NCBI GenBank assembly: GCA_014654775.1
Contig: JACVZW010000058.1
Coordinates: forward strand, 1 to 64,000
DNA from: Paracoccaceae bacterium
GTDB taxonomy: Bacteria; Pseudomonadota; Alphaproteobacteria; Rhodobacterales; Rhodobacteraceae
DNA length: 64,000 bases
Direction: 5' to 3'
Of this stretch, positions 15,669 to 23,841 are shown piece after piece. The position numbers and the translations under genes were made by a program. The notes below the pieces were generated by a model, which was not told the origin of the DNA, did no database searches, and was given only the letters and a program-made list of their open reading frames with translations. The stretch's first letter is position 1, and every line of letters starts with the position of its first letter.

Positions 15669-17078
15669 TCACTTCGCCTTGCTGCGCCAGCTGTCGGCAT
15701 AGTTGGTCCGCGCCTCGGCGGCATAGGGCGTGGGGGCCACGCGGACGCGGATGTCGGCCTGACGGTGCGGCTCGGTCGAGGTCTTTCCGGTCGTCTCCGG
15801 CTCGCCCCATTTCAAGGTCAGGATGTCTCCCACCTGCAAATCCTGCGCGACGACGCCCAGCGACAGCAGGCAGCGTTCGTTCCAGCTGTAACCGTTGAAC
15901 ATGCTCATCCCCACCATCTTGCCGTCGCGCAGCACCATGTCGGCGCTGGAGGAGGCATAGTTCGGCTGCGGGAAGTCGATCCACTTGGCGGGCACGCCCT
16001 GTTCAAAGGCAGTGGCGATGACAGCCAGCACATCCTCGCGGTTCCATTCGAAGGTGACCTTCTTGCGGTTCTTGGGGCTGCCCTTCATTGCGGCAAGCGC
16101 CGCCTTGCCGATGAAGTCGTCCTTCTTCCAGCCGATGTAGAAGTCATAGCCCAGCTCGAAGGGGTTCACGTAATAGTCTTCGATGCTGTCCGACACGAAG
16201 CTGCCGCCGATGGCCCCCGCCGCCTCGTACATGTCGGCCCCCAGCCAGTCGCGGTAATCGGCCAGCATCCCGCCGCCCGTATAGATGCCGGGCAGGGGCG
16301 ACGGGATCCAGCCGGATTCCAGCGTGTTGGTCGAATAGGCGCGGCTGCCGCATTGCACGAGGTTCACCCCCGCGTCCCGCGCCGCCTGCAGGATGGTGGA
16401 CTGGATGTAATCCTTGTCCTTGTAGGGACCCCAGATTTCCAGCCCCGGCGCACCGGACATGCCGTGGCGCAGCGCCTGCACCTTCTTCGATCCAATGGTG
16501 ATCCAGTCGACATGGAAGAACTTGATGTCGGGGATCGGGCCGCCATTCATCTTCTCAAAGATCTTCGGCGCATCCGGCCCTTGGATCTGAAAGCGGTAAT
16601 GCCCGCGGATCACCCGTTCTCCTTCCGGGCGCGAAGGGGACCGTGGGTCATAACGCAGCCTCACGTTCCACTTGCCCCATGCGGCGCAGAACATCAGCCA
16701 GTTGGAGGTGGGCGCCCGCCCGACGAGGATGTATTTGTCCTCGCGTTCGCGGAAGATGATGTGGTCGCCGATGACGTGCCCGGCGGGGGTCACGGGAACG
16801 AAATGCTTGGCGCGGTTTAGGTCGAAATTGGCAAAGCTGTTGATGCCGTGATGGGACAGGAATTCGGTCGCCTGCGGGCCTTCGACGATGACCTCGTCCA
16901 TGTGGTGGCTCTGGTCGAACAGGACCGCAGACTGCCTCCATGCGGTCTGCTCGTTGCGCCAGTTCTGGAATTCCGGCGCCACGACCGGATAGACATACAT
17001 CCCGGCTTTCGAATTGCGCAGCATCGTCACCGGATTTCCGGCAGCGGCCATCGCGGCAGAGAGCGAGTTCACTGGCAT
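15669..17078 (-). CDS. Tetrahydrofolate-dependent aromatic O-demethylase (LigM/DesA type)
   Basis: About 469 residues of the GcvT-like aminomethyltransferase fold, matching LigM/DesA throughout: MLRNSKAGMYVYPVVAPEF, AVLFDQSHHM, VTPAGHVIGDHIIF, LRHGMSGAPGLEIWGPY, TLESGWIPSPLPGIY, GAIGGSFVSDSIEDYYVNP, and MVGMSMFNGYSWNERCLLSL. Enzymes of this type move the methyl of vanillate, syringate or 3-O-methylgallate to tetrahydrofolate. The preference among these cannot be read from sequence. A GGAGG site precedes ATG 17076-17078. First gene of the operon with hydrolase-LigA, ligB and yciI. Confidence 0.88.
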   Translation of the reverse strand: MPVNSLSAAMAAAGNPVTMLRNSKAGMYVYPVVAPEFQNWRNEQTAWRQSAVLFDQSHHMDEVIVEGPQATEFLSHHGINSFANFDLNRAKHFVPVTPAGHVIGDHIIFREREDKYILVGRAPTSNWLMFCAAWGKWNVRLRYDPRSPSRPEGERVIRGHYRFQIQGPDAPKIFEKMNGGPIPDIKFFHVDWITIGSKKVQALRHGMSGAPGLEIWGPYKDKDYIQSTILQAARDAGVNLVQCGSRAYSTNTLESGWIPSPLPGIYTGGGMLADYRDWLGADMYEAAGAIGGSFVSDSIEDYYVNPFELGYDFYIGWKKDDFIGKAALAAMKGSPKNRKKVTFEWNREDVLAVIATAFEQGVPAKWIDFPQPNYASSSADMVLRDGKMVGMSMFNGYSWNERCLLSLGVVAQDLQVGDILTLKWGEPETTGKTSTEPHRQADIRVRVAPTPYAAEARTNYADSWRSKAK

Positions 17079-17160
17079 CTTGTATCCTCCCAAGACAGAT
17101 TCCCTTTGCGGCGATCCTAGCCGCGCCTGTGGCGGGGCCCGCATCAGAAGGGATTTAGGT

Positions 17161-17187
17161 ACTATAATTATCCGCTATAACATACTG
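17161..17187. promoter_or_regulatory. AT-rich promoter/operator region between the O-demethylase and amidohydrolase operons
   Basis: A short AT-rich island (ACTATAATTATCCGCTATAA from 17161, then CATAC) in GC-rich DNA upstream of the O-demethylase operon. It contains TATAAT-like and CTATAAC half-sites and a TATCC block, resembling the elements at 12509-12530, 19420-19431 and 31407-31425. It could hold both the -10 region and an operator of the leftward operon. Confidence 0.4.
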
Positions 17188-17241
17188 GCCAAGGCGACGC
17201 GGCCGCTCGAATGACGGCTAGGTCTGCCGGATCAGCCGGAC

Positions 17242-18117
17242 CTATAGCTTCAGCAGTTTGCGGGCATTTTCCTTCAGGATCAGGGGGCGCACCTCGTCGC
17301 GAATGGGCAGCGCCTCGAAATCCTTCAGCCAGCGGTCGGGCGTGATCGCGGGCCAGTCCGACCCGAACAGCATCTTGTGCTTCAGGATCGTGTTTGCGTA
17401 ATGCACGAAGATCGGCGGAAAGTACTTGGGCGACCAGCCCGACATGTCGATATAGACGTTGGGCTTGTGCTGGGCGATGGCGAGGCCCTCTTCCGTCCAA
17501 GGGAAGGACGGATGGGCCAGCACGATGGGCATGTCCGGGAAATCCACTGCCACATCGTCAATGTGGATGGGGTTGGAGTATTTCAGCCGCATCCCCATGC
17601 CGCCGCGCATGCCCGACCCTACCCCCGTCTGGCCGGTGTGGAAGAGGCAGATGCCGCCTTCCTCGGCAATTGCCTCGTACAGCGGGTAGGCCATCGGATC
17701 GTTGGGAAAGAAGCCCTGCATCGTGGGGTGGAACTTGAAGCCCTTCACCCCGTATTCGCGGATCAGCTTGCGCGCCTGCCGCGCGCCGACGCGGCCCTTC
17801 GCCGGGTCGATGCTGGCGAAAGGGATCAGGATGTCGGCATTCGCGGCACAAAGCTCTGCGATCTCTTCGTTATTGTGGCGGTAGAAGCCCGTCTCGCGTT
17901 CCGCATCCACGCCGAAGATCACCGCCGCGATCCGGCGTTCGCGGTAATAGGCGGCGGTCTGTGGCACGGTGGGCAGCATCCCGTCGATCCCCGCCGGATT
18001 GCGGAAATAGGCGGCCATGCCGGCCTGGAATTCGTTATAGCCATCGTCGCGATGGCAGTTGCAGGGTTCTTCCGCATGTGTGTGGAAGTCGATGGCGATG
18101 ATGTCGTCAAGGTTCAT
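17242..18117 (-). CDS. Amidohydrolase-2 family protein, candidate hydroxyphenyl-beta-ketoacyl-CoA hydrolase
   Basis: About 291 residues of the metal-dependent amidohydrolase_2 (ACMSD-like) family: N-terminal HxH in IDFHTHAEEPC, FKFHPTMQGFF, LFHTGQTGVGSG, LAHPSFPWTEEG and GSDWPAITPDRW, which supply the metal ligands. Relatives next to hydroxycinnamoyl-CoA genes are annotated as 4-hydroxyphenyl-beta-ketoacyl-CoA hydrolases; decarboxylases and 4-oxalomesaconate hydratases (LigJ) share the fold. The co-operonic crotonase and the divergent SDR favour the ketoacyl-CoA role. ATG 18115-18117 lies inside the end of the MarR gene (11-nt overlap). Confidence 0.75.
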   Translation of the reverse strand: MNLDDIIAIDFHTHAEEPCNCHRDDGYNEFQAGMAAYFRNPAGIDGMLPTVPQTAAYYRERRIAAVIFGVDAERETGFYRHNNEEIAELCAANADILIPFASIDPAKGRVGARQARKLIREYGVKGFKFHPTMQGFFPNDPMAYPLYEAIAEEGGICLFHTGQTGVGSGMRGGMGMRLKYSNPIHIDDVAVDFPDMPIVLAHPSFPWTEEGLAIAQHKPNVYIDMSGWSPKYFPPIFVHYANTILKHKMLFGSDWPAITPDRWLKDFEALPIRDEVRPLILKENARKLLKL

Positions 18118-18571
18118 GCCCGTGCTCCTGCAAGGAAAGATATCTGCGCAGAAGATGCCGCAATTGCGCGGCTTCCTCTGCCGTAAGGGTGGCGGGGGGC
18201 GCCGTCTCATGCGCATGGACGGCGGACCACGCGCGTTCGGCTTCGGCCAGACCGGCGGGCGTTAGGTGCAACTCAATCGCGCGGCGGTCATCGGCGGGCA
18301 CGCTACCGCGCAGAAGGCCCGCCTGTTCCAGCGACTGGACGATCTTGGTCATATGCGCCCGCTTGATCCGCAGCGCGCGGGCCAACACGCCCTGCCGGAT
18401 GCCGGGATTGCCGCGCACCATCAGCAGGATGGACAGGCTGCCGGGCAGGGGGGCCGCGCCCTCCATAGCTGCGAAATAGGCCTCGAAGGCCTCCAACTGC
18501 GCAAGGCGAAGCAGAAAGCCAAGGCTGTCGCCCAGCGGTCCCCAGTCAAGCCTGCCCTCCGGCGCGGTCAC
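18107..18571 (-). CDS. MarR-family regulator of the hydroxycinnamate genes
   Basis: About 154 residues with a winged HTH (PGIRQGVLARALRIKRAHMTK, VQSLEQAGLLRGSVPADDRR) typical of MarR proteins such as CouR/FerR, which sense hydroxycinnamoyl-CoA thioesters and repress catabolic genes. The start appears to be GTG 18569-18571, 7 nt after the crotonase stop. The perfect palindrome at 19474-19488 in the divergent promoter upstream is a good candidate operator. The ligand is inferred from neighbours. Confidence 0.82.
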   Translation of the reverse strand: MTAPEGRLDWGPLGDSLGFLLRLAQLEAFEAYFAAMEGAAPLPGSLSILLMVRGNPGIRQGVLARALRIKRAHMTKIVQSLEQAGLLRGSVPADDRRAIELHLTPAGLAEAERAWSAVHAHETAPPATLTAEEAAQLRHLLRRYLSLQEHGHEP

Positions 18572-18578
18572 CCCCCTG

Positions 18579-19367
18579 TCACTCCTTCGGGGCCTGCAGC
18601 CGGGCGGTGCGCTTTTCGAGGAAGTCGCGCAAGCGTTCCTTCGCCTCGGGCGTGACAGAGGTCAGCGACGACATCAGCGACTCGACGAAAAGTCCGTCTT
18701 CCGAGGACATGTCGCGGATGCGCGGCAAAGCGTTCAGGATCGCATAATTCGACATCGGCGCATTGCTTGCGGCCGATCTGGCCAGGTCGATGGCGCGCGT
18801 CAGCGCCTGACCTTCCGGCACCACATAGGAGATTCCGCCCCACTGTTCCATCTGGTCGGGGCTGACGGTGCGGCCCGTCAGCATCATGTCGCCCATCCGC
18901 TGCGCGCCAATCAGACGGGCGATGCGCACGGCGCCGCCGCCGCCCACAAAGATGCCGCGCTGTCCTTCCGGCAGGCCGAAGAAGGCGGTCCTGTCGGCCA
19001 CCCGGATATGGGCGGCGGCCGCGAGTTCGAAACCGCCCCCCACCACCGCGCCCTGCATGGCGCAGACGAAGGGGATCGCGCCCCGTTCGATGCCGTCGAA
19101 GATGCGATGCCAGCGCCGCGACCCCTGCACGGCGGCGATCAGCGGCTTCTCCATATGCTCGGCCAGATCGAGGCCCGCGCAGAAATGCGCACCCGCGCCA
19201 TGGATCACCGCGGCCCGCGCCTCGTCCTGCGCGCGTTCGACGGCGAGGTGCAGCGCCTCGACCACACGGTCCGAGATGGCATTGCGCTTTTCCGGACGGT
19301 TCAGCGCGATCAGGGCGATGTCACCGTCCAGCCGATAGGTGATCAGGGCTTCGCTGCTGCCGTCCAT
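18579..19367 (-). CDS. Crotonase-family enoyl-CoA hydratase/lyase
   Basis: About 262 residues: IALIALNRPEKRNAISDRVV, GAGAHFCAGLDLAEH (oxyanion hole), AVVGGGFELAAAAHIRVAD, and FGLPEGQRGIFVGGGGAVR. It would hydrate a feruloyl-, coumaroyl- or caffeoyl-CoA double bond. Whether it also cleaves to the aldehyde (Ech-type hydratase-lyase) or stops at the 3-hydroxyacyl-CoA is not decidable by eye; the SDR and amidohydrolase nearby favour the latter. ATG 19365-19367 follows an AGGAGG site. Divergent from the CoA ligase. Confidence 0.82.
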   Translation of the reverse strand: MDGSSEALITYRLDGDIALIALNRPEKRNAISDRVVEALHLAVERAQDEARAAVIHGAGAHFCAGLDLAEHMEKPLIAAVQGSRRWHRIFDGIERGAIPFVCAMQGAVVGGGFELAAAAHIRVADRTAFFGLPEGQRGIFVGGGGAVRIARLIGAQRMGDMMLTGRTVSPDQMEQWGGISYVVPEGQALTRAIDLARSAASNAPMSNYAILNALPRIRDMSSEDGLFVESLMSSLTSVTPEAKERLRDFLEKRTARLQAPKE

Positions 19368-19419
19368 TCCATCCTCCTGCGACGGCAGGGCCGTCTTTCT
19401 TGCTTAATAGTAATGGCAT

Positions 19420-19431
19420 ATAACTGTATCC
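19420..19431. promoter_or_regulatory. ATAAC-type element in the crotonase-ligase divergent promoter
   Basis: ATAACTGTATCC is identical to the element at 12519-12530 (pobA-pobR) except for one base. It lies 53 nt upstream of the crotonase start in a locally AT-rich segment, so it may overlap a promoter. Confidence 0.45.
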
Positions 19432-19473
19432 TTGTAAACAACTGTTGCGCGGGCCAGTCCGGTCGGGTAGATT

Positions 19474-19488
19474 GTTATTTCAAATAAC
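19474..19488. promoter_or_regulatory. Perfect palindrome, candidate MarR operator
   Basis: GTTATTTCAAATAAC is a perfect inverted repeat with 7-bp arms and one central base. It is placed about 50 nt upstream of the CoA-ligase start and about 107 nt upstream of the crotonase start, so it could control the rightward promoter. The size and AT-rich symmetry fit MarR-type operators. Confidence 0.65.
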
Positions 19489-19540
19489 GATCATCCGGCG
19501 TGACCGGAGGACGTGGCGACAGGTTCCGATGGGGGGAAGG

Positions 19541-21373
19541 ATGCCGAATCCCGATGTGGCGCTGCAGATGCAGACGCGGGCGGATGGGTCGATTCTGGTC
19601 TGGCAGGAGGCGGGCCTGTCAGGCTGGCCCCGCGCCACGACCGAGCGTCTGCTGCACTGGGCGGCAGATCGGCCCGACGCCATCTGGCTGGCCGAACGCG
19701 ACGGGGCCGGCGGCTGGCACCGGGTCAGCTATGGCCATGGGGCGGCGGCGGTGCAGGCGATCGGCTCGGCACTCCTCGACCTCGGGCTGTCGGCGGAAAG
19801 ACCGCTCCTGATCCTGTCGGGCAATTCCGTGGCGCATGCGCTGATGGCGCTCGGGGCGCAGCATGCGGGCATCCCCTCGGCGGCCCTATCGCCCGCCTAT
19901 GCCTTGTCGAGCGGGGATCGGGCGAAGCTCGCCTCGGTGGTGGCGCAACTCACCCCCGGCGCGGTCTTTGCCGATTTCGCGGCACCTTTCCTGCCGGCCA
20001 TCTCCGCCACGCTGGGGGCGGATGTTCCCCTCATCTCGATCGCCGGACGGGCAGAGGATCGCCTTACGCTGGCCTTCGATGATCTGATGGCGACGCCGCC
20101 CTCTGACGCGATGCTCGCCGCCCATGCCGGGATCACGGGCGCGATAGTGGCGAAGTTCCTCTTCACATCCGGCACAACGGGCAGTCCAAAGGCGGTGATC
20201 CAGACCCATGGCATGATCTGCGCCAATCAAGAAATGGTGGCCGCCGCCTACGGCTTCACCCCCGAAGACCCGCCCGTCATCGTGGACTGGGCGCCTTGGA
20301 ACCACACGGCCAGCGGCAACAAGGTCTTCCACATGGCGCTGCACAATGGCGGCACCTATCACATCGACGATGGTCGCCCCACGCAGGACGGTATCGCCCG
20401 CACCATCGCCAATCTGCGCGAGGTCGCGCCGACATGGTATTTCAACGTGCCAATCGGCTTCCAGTTCCTGATCGACGCGATGGAGAAAGACGAGGCGCTG
20501 GCCGACCGGTTCTTCTCGCGGCTGAAGATGCTGATGTATGCAGGCGCAGGGATGAGCCAGCCTGTCTGGGACCGCCTCGCCGCGCTGGCCGCGCGCAAGG
20601 TGGCGGGTGGGGTGCCCATCGTCTCGGGTCTCGGGGCGACGGAGACGGGGCCCTTCGCGCTGTATTACGCCGAAGGCAAGGATGCACCGGGCAACATCGG
20701 CTATCCCGCGCGCGGCGTGGTGCTGAAGCTGGTCCCCGCCGAAGGCAAGCTGGAAGCGCGGCTGAAAAGCCCATCGATCACGCCGGGATACTGGCGCAAT
20801 CCGGACCTGACGGCGCAGGCTTTCGACGAGGAAGGCTTCTACCGTCTGGGCGATGCGCTGCGCTTCGCCCAACCGGGTGATCCGGCGGCGGGGTTCATCT
20901 TCGACGGACGTCTGGCCGAGAATTTCAAGCTGGCCACGGGCACATGGGTCGCGGTCGGGGCGCTGCGCGCGGGGCTTGTGAATGCGCTGGGTGGGCTGGC
21001 CAGCGACGCTGTCATCGCGGGCGAGGAGAAGGATGATCTGCGGGCGCTGCTGGTGCCCTCATGGGCCGCCATGAGAGCCTTGGCAGGGTTGGGAGCAGAG
21101 GCCGCGCAGGGTGAGGTTTTGGCCCACCCCGCCCTGCGCGCAGCCCTTGCCGAACGTCTGTCGGCCCATGCCCGCGCAGCGACGGGCAGCGCCAGCCGGA
21201 TCGTGGCAGCGATGGTGCTGGAGACACCGCTCAGTTTCGATAAGGGCGAAGTGACGGACAAGGGATCCGTCAACCAGCGCGCGGTTTTGCGTGAACGGGC
21301 CGATCTGGTGGCCGCGCTCTACGGCGATGATCCGCGCGTGATCCGGGCGGAATGGAAGGGACGGACGGAATGA
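19541..21373 (+). CDS. fcs: Feruloyl-CoA synthetase-type aromatic acid CoA ligase
   Basis: About 610 residues of the ANL superfamily: P-loop FTSGTTGSPKAVIQTH, DWAPWNHTASGN, LGATETGPFALYY, ITPGYWRNPDLT, FYRLGDALRF and a C-terminal part with SFDKGEVTDKGSVNQRAVL. Length and these segments match feruloyl-CoA synthetases (Fcs), which activate ferulate, p-coumarate and caffeate with ATP and CoA. The start at ATG 19541 follows a GGGGGGAAGG run; ATG 19529 is an in-frame alternative. It is coupled to the SDR gene by an ATGA overlap. Confidence 0.86.
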   Translation: MPNPDVALQMQTRADGSILVWQEAGLSGWPRATTERLLHWAADRPDAIWLAERDGAGGWHRVSYGHGAAAVQAIGSALLDLGLSAERPLLILSGNSVAHALMALGAQHAGIPSAALSPAYALSSGDRAKLASVVAQLTPGAVFADFAAPFLPAISATLGADVPLISIAGRAEDRLTLAFDDLMATPPSDAMLAAHAGITGAIVAKFLFTSGTTGSPKAVIQTHGMICANQEMVAAAYGFTPEDPPVIVDWAPWNHTASGNKVFHMALHNGGTYHIDDGRPTQDGIARTIANLREVAPTWYFNVPIGFQFLIDAMEKDEALADRFFSRLKMLMYAGAGMSQPVWDRLAALAARKVAGGVPIVSGLGATETGPFALYYAEGKDAPGNIGYPARGVVLKLVPAEGKLEARLKSPSITPGYWRNPDLTAQAFDEEGFYRLGDALRFAQPGDPAAGFIFDGRLAENFKLATGTWVAVGALRAGLVNALGGLASDAVIAGEEKDDLRALLVPSWAAMRALAGLGAEAAQGEVLAHPALRAALAERLSAHARAATGSASRIVAAMVLETPLSFDKGEVTDKGSVNQRAVLRERADLVAALYGDDPRVIRAEWKGRTE

Positions 21374-22125
21374 ATCTGGCAGGCGCGCATGTGGCGGTGA
21401 CGGGGGCGGGTTCCGGCCTTGGTCGGGCGGTGGCGGAACGGCTGGCGGCGACGGGTGCGCGCGTCACGGTGATCGATCGCAATGCCGAGGCGGCGGCACA
21501 GGTGGCGGGGGCCATCAACGGGCATGCCGCCGTGCTCGACGTGACGGATGAGGGCGCGGGGGCGGCGCTCGATGCGGCCATCGCGGCGCAGGGGCCGTTG
21601 CGCGGGCTGGTCAATTGCGCGGGCATCGGCGGCGCGCAGCGGATCGTGGGGCGCGAGGGGCCGATGGACCTCGCCGCCTTCGAACGCATCATCAAGGTCA
21701 ACCTGATCGGCACCTTCAACATGCTGCGCCTTGCCGCCGCGCGCATGCAGCTCAACGATCCGATGGCGGGCGAGCGGGGGGTGGTGATCAACACCGCCTC
21801 TGTCGCTGCAACGGACGGGCAGGTGGGGCAGGCGGCCTATGCCGCCTCCAAGGGCGGGATCGTGTCGCTGGCCCTGCCTGCGGCGCGCGAACTCGCCCGC
21901 TTCGGCATCCGCGTCAACACGATCGCACCGGGCATCTTCCTGACGCCCTTGCTGGCAGAACTGCCGGACGAGGTGCAGCAGGGCCTTGCCGCCGCCATCC
22001 CGCATCCCGCGCGGCTGGGCGATCCCGCCGAATTCGCCGATGCGGTCCTCTTCGCGCTGACCAACGCCTATCTGAACGCCGAGGTGATCCGGCTGGACGG
22101 CGCGCTGCGCCTGCCGCCCAGATGA
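21370..22125 (+). CDS. Short-chain dehydrogenase, candidate 3-hydroxyacyl-CoA dehydrogenase
   Basis: About 251 residues, classical SDR: VTGAGSGLGRAVAERL (NAD site), NCAGIGGAQRIVG, a serine in NTASVAATDG, and catalytic YAASKGG. It resembles type-2 3-hydroxyacyl-CoA dehydrogenases (HSD17B10-like; RVNTIAPGIFLTPLL). In this operon it would oxidise the 3-hydroxy-3-arylpropanoyl-CoA made by the crotonase to the beta-keto thioester, giving the substrate for the amidohydrolase. The role is inferred from operon context. Confidence 0.8.
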   Translation: MNLAGAHVAVTGAGSGLGRAVAERLAATGARVTVIDRNAEAAAQVAGAINGHAAVLDVTDEGAGAALDAAIAAQGPLRGLVNCAGIGGAQRIVGREGPMDLAAFERIIKVNLIGTFNMLRLAAARMQLNDPMAGERGVVINTASVAATDGQVGQAAYAASKGGIVSLALPAARELARFGIRVNTIAPGIFLTPLLAELPDEVQQGLAAAIPHPARLGDPAEFADAVLFALTNAYLNAEVIRLDGALRLPPR

Positions 22126-22197
22126 TCATGGGCGGCAAAACCATTGGAATCGCAGCGCTGTTGGGGTTAAAGAGCCGTAATTGATTGGAAAGCTTCC

Positions 22198-22665
22198 ATG
22201 ACTCGCAGCGCAGCACAGGCCGACGCCGGCCTTCCCGCCGATACCGATCTGACAGGCTATGTCGGCTATAACCTGAAGCGCGTGCTCAGCCTCGTTCAGG
22301 CCGATCTGACGCAGGTTCTAGGGACCTTTGACCTGCGCGCGGTGTCCTTCTCGGCGCTGTCCATCGTGGTGCGCCGCCCCGGCATCAACCAGACGCAACT
22401 GGCCGAGGCGCTCAAGATCGAACGGTCGAACCTTGTGCAGCTGATCGACGAATTGTCCGACCGCGCGCTCTTGGCGCGCACGCCCGTGGCCGGAGATCGC
22501 CGCCGCTATGCGCTGATGCCGACGACGGCGGGCAAGACGCTCTGTGCCCGGGCCGAGGCTGCGGTGGCCGAGCACGAGGCGCGGGTCTTCTCCATGCTCG
22601 ACGCGGACGAACGCGGCACGCTCTTGGCCTTGCTGCGCAAGATCCGGACAGAGTGGCCGGGCTGA
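22198..22665 (+). CDS. Second MarR-family regulator
   Basis: About 155 residues with a MarR winged HTH (GINQTQLAEALKIERSNLVQ, LSDRALLARTPVAGDRRRYA). It follows the ligase-SDR pair by 72 nt, so it may be co-transcribed or have its own promoter; an imperfect repeat TGGAA-n3-TTCCA (22186-22198) overlaps its start codon and could allow autoregulation. Its target is unknown; the other MarR sits in the divergent operon. Confidence 0.8.
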   Translation: MTRSAAQADAGLPADTDLTGYVGYNLKRVLSLVQADLTQVLGTFDLRAVSFSALSIVVRRPGINQTQLAEALKIERSNLVQLIDELSDRALLARTPVAGDRRRYALMPTTAGKTLCARAEAAVAEHEARVFSMLDADERGTLLALLRKIRTEWPG

Positions 22666-22671
22666 CTGGTT

Positions 22672-23841
22672 TCAGCCACCCGGCAGGCCGGACGCGACCT
22701 CCTTTAGTACAGTGATGAAATCGCGTTGCGCCGGGGTGGGTTGCCACCCCGCGCGGCGGATCAGGCCGATGGGGCGGCGCGTGTTGGGTGGACGCAGGGG
22801 CAGGATCGTCAGCCGCCCCGCCGCCACATCCGGCACCACCTGCAAGGCCGAGGTGAAACCGAGGTGATCGGAGGCCAGCAAAAGCTCCCGCAACAGGACG
22901 CTCGACCCGGTCTCGACAAGGCTCTCGGGCGCGGGCAGGTCCGAAAAGACCGATGCAAAGGCCGCGCGGGCGGGCGTGCCCTCGGCCGCCACGACCCAAG
23001 GCGCGCGCGCAAGGCGGGCCAGATCTGCGCAGCCCGCAAGCGGATGGTCGGCGCGGGCGACCATGACCATCTCATCTTCGAACAGCGGTTCCTGCTCCAG
23101 ATCGGGCACGATCTCGGCCGGACGCAGCGCCCCCACCAACAGGTCGATCTCGCCCCGGCGCAGGCCAAGCGACAGGTCGGGAAAGGGGCCATCGACGATG
23201 CTGATCCGCAGCGACGGGCGGGTCAGCCGGAATCGCGCGATGGCTGGACCCATAAGGCAGGCCCGCGACAATGGCATGGCCCCCACGGTGATGCGCCCCA
23301 CTTCGCGCCCGGCCAACTCGGCCAGTTCCGACTGCGCCTGTGCCAGCTCTGCAAAGGCCAGACGCGCGACGGTGGCCAGCAGGCGCGTGGCGCGCAGCGC
23401 GATCACGCCGCGCGGGCCGCGTTCGAACAGCGGGCGGCCCACTTCGGATTCCATCTGCGTCACAGCTCGGTGTACCGTGGGCTGGGCCAGACCAAGACGG
23501 CGCGCGGCTTCGGAAAAGCTTTCGCTTTCGGTCACTGCGACAAGGGACTGGATCTGCGCCACCGTCGCCGTCAGCAAGAGCCGGGGCGCAAGGTCCGACA
23601 GGGCCGGATCCAGCAGGGCCAGCGCCCGCGTGACGCGCCCGATCAGCACCTCGCCGGCCGCCGTGGGGAAAAGACCATGCGGCAGGCGGTCGAACAGGGC
23701 GGTGCCCGCAGCAGCCTCCATCCGTGCGATGGCCTGCGTCACGGCAGGCTGGGTGACATGCACCCGCTCGGCTGCGCGGCTGACCGACCGCAGGTTCGCC
23801 ACCGCCGTCAGGATGCGAAGATGGCGTAGGTTCGCGATCAT
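22672..23841 (-). CDS. LysR-type regulator with two tandem HTH domains
   Basis: About 389 residues, some 90 longer than a normal LysR protein, because the N-terminal winged HTH is present twice: residues about 4-62 (HLRILTAVANLRSVSRAAER, THE-like VTQPAVTQAIARME) and about 94-153 (IQSLVAVTESESFSEAARRL, LAQPTVHRAVTQMESEVGRP). The substrate domain follows from about 180 (VGRITVGAMPLSRA onward). It overlaps the downstream DUF1932 gene start region as ATGA and probably controls the divergent gal-type operon. Only the duplication is certain. Confidence 0.85.
   Translation of the reverse strand: MIANLRHLRILTAVANLRSVSRAAERVHVTQPAVTQAIARMEAAAGTALFDRLPHGLFPTAAGEVLIGRVTRALALLDPALSDLAPRLLLTATVAQIQSLVAVTESESFSEAARRLGLAQPTVHRAVTQMESEVGRPLFERGPRGVIALRATRLLATVARLAFAELAQAQSELAELAGREVGRITVGAMPLSRACLMGPAIARFRLTRPSLRISIVDGPFPDLSLGLRRGEIDLLVGALRPAEIVPDLEQEPLFEDEMVMVARADHPLAGCADLARLARAPWVVAAEGTPARAAFASVFSDLPAPESLVETGSSVLLRELLLASDHLGFTSALQVVPDVAAGRLTILPLRPPNTRRPIGLIRRAGWQPTPAQRDFITVLKEVASGLPGG

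Noticed and set aside
18579-19367. Calling the crotonase a feruloyl-CoA hydratase-lyase (Ech)
   Set aside because: The sequence shows only a generic crotonase, and the SDR and amidohydrolase neighbours favour another route; no vanillin dehydrogenase is in the window.
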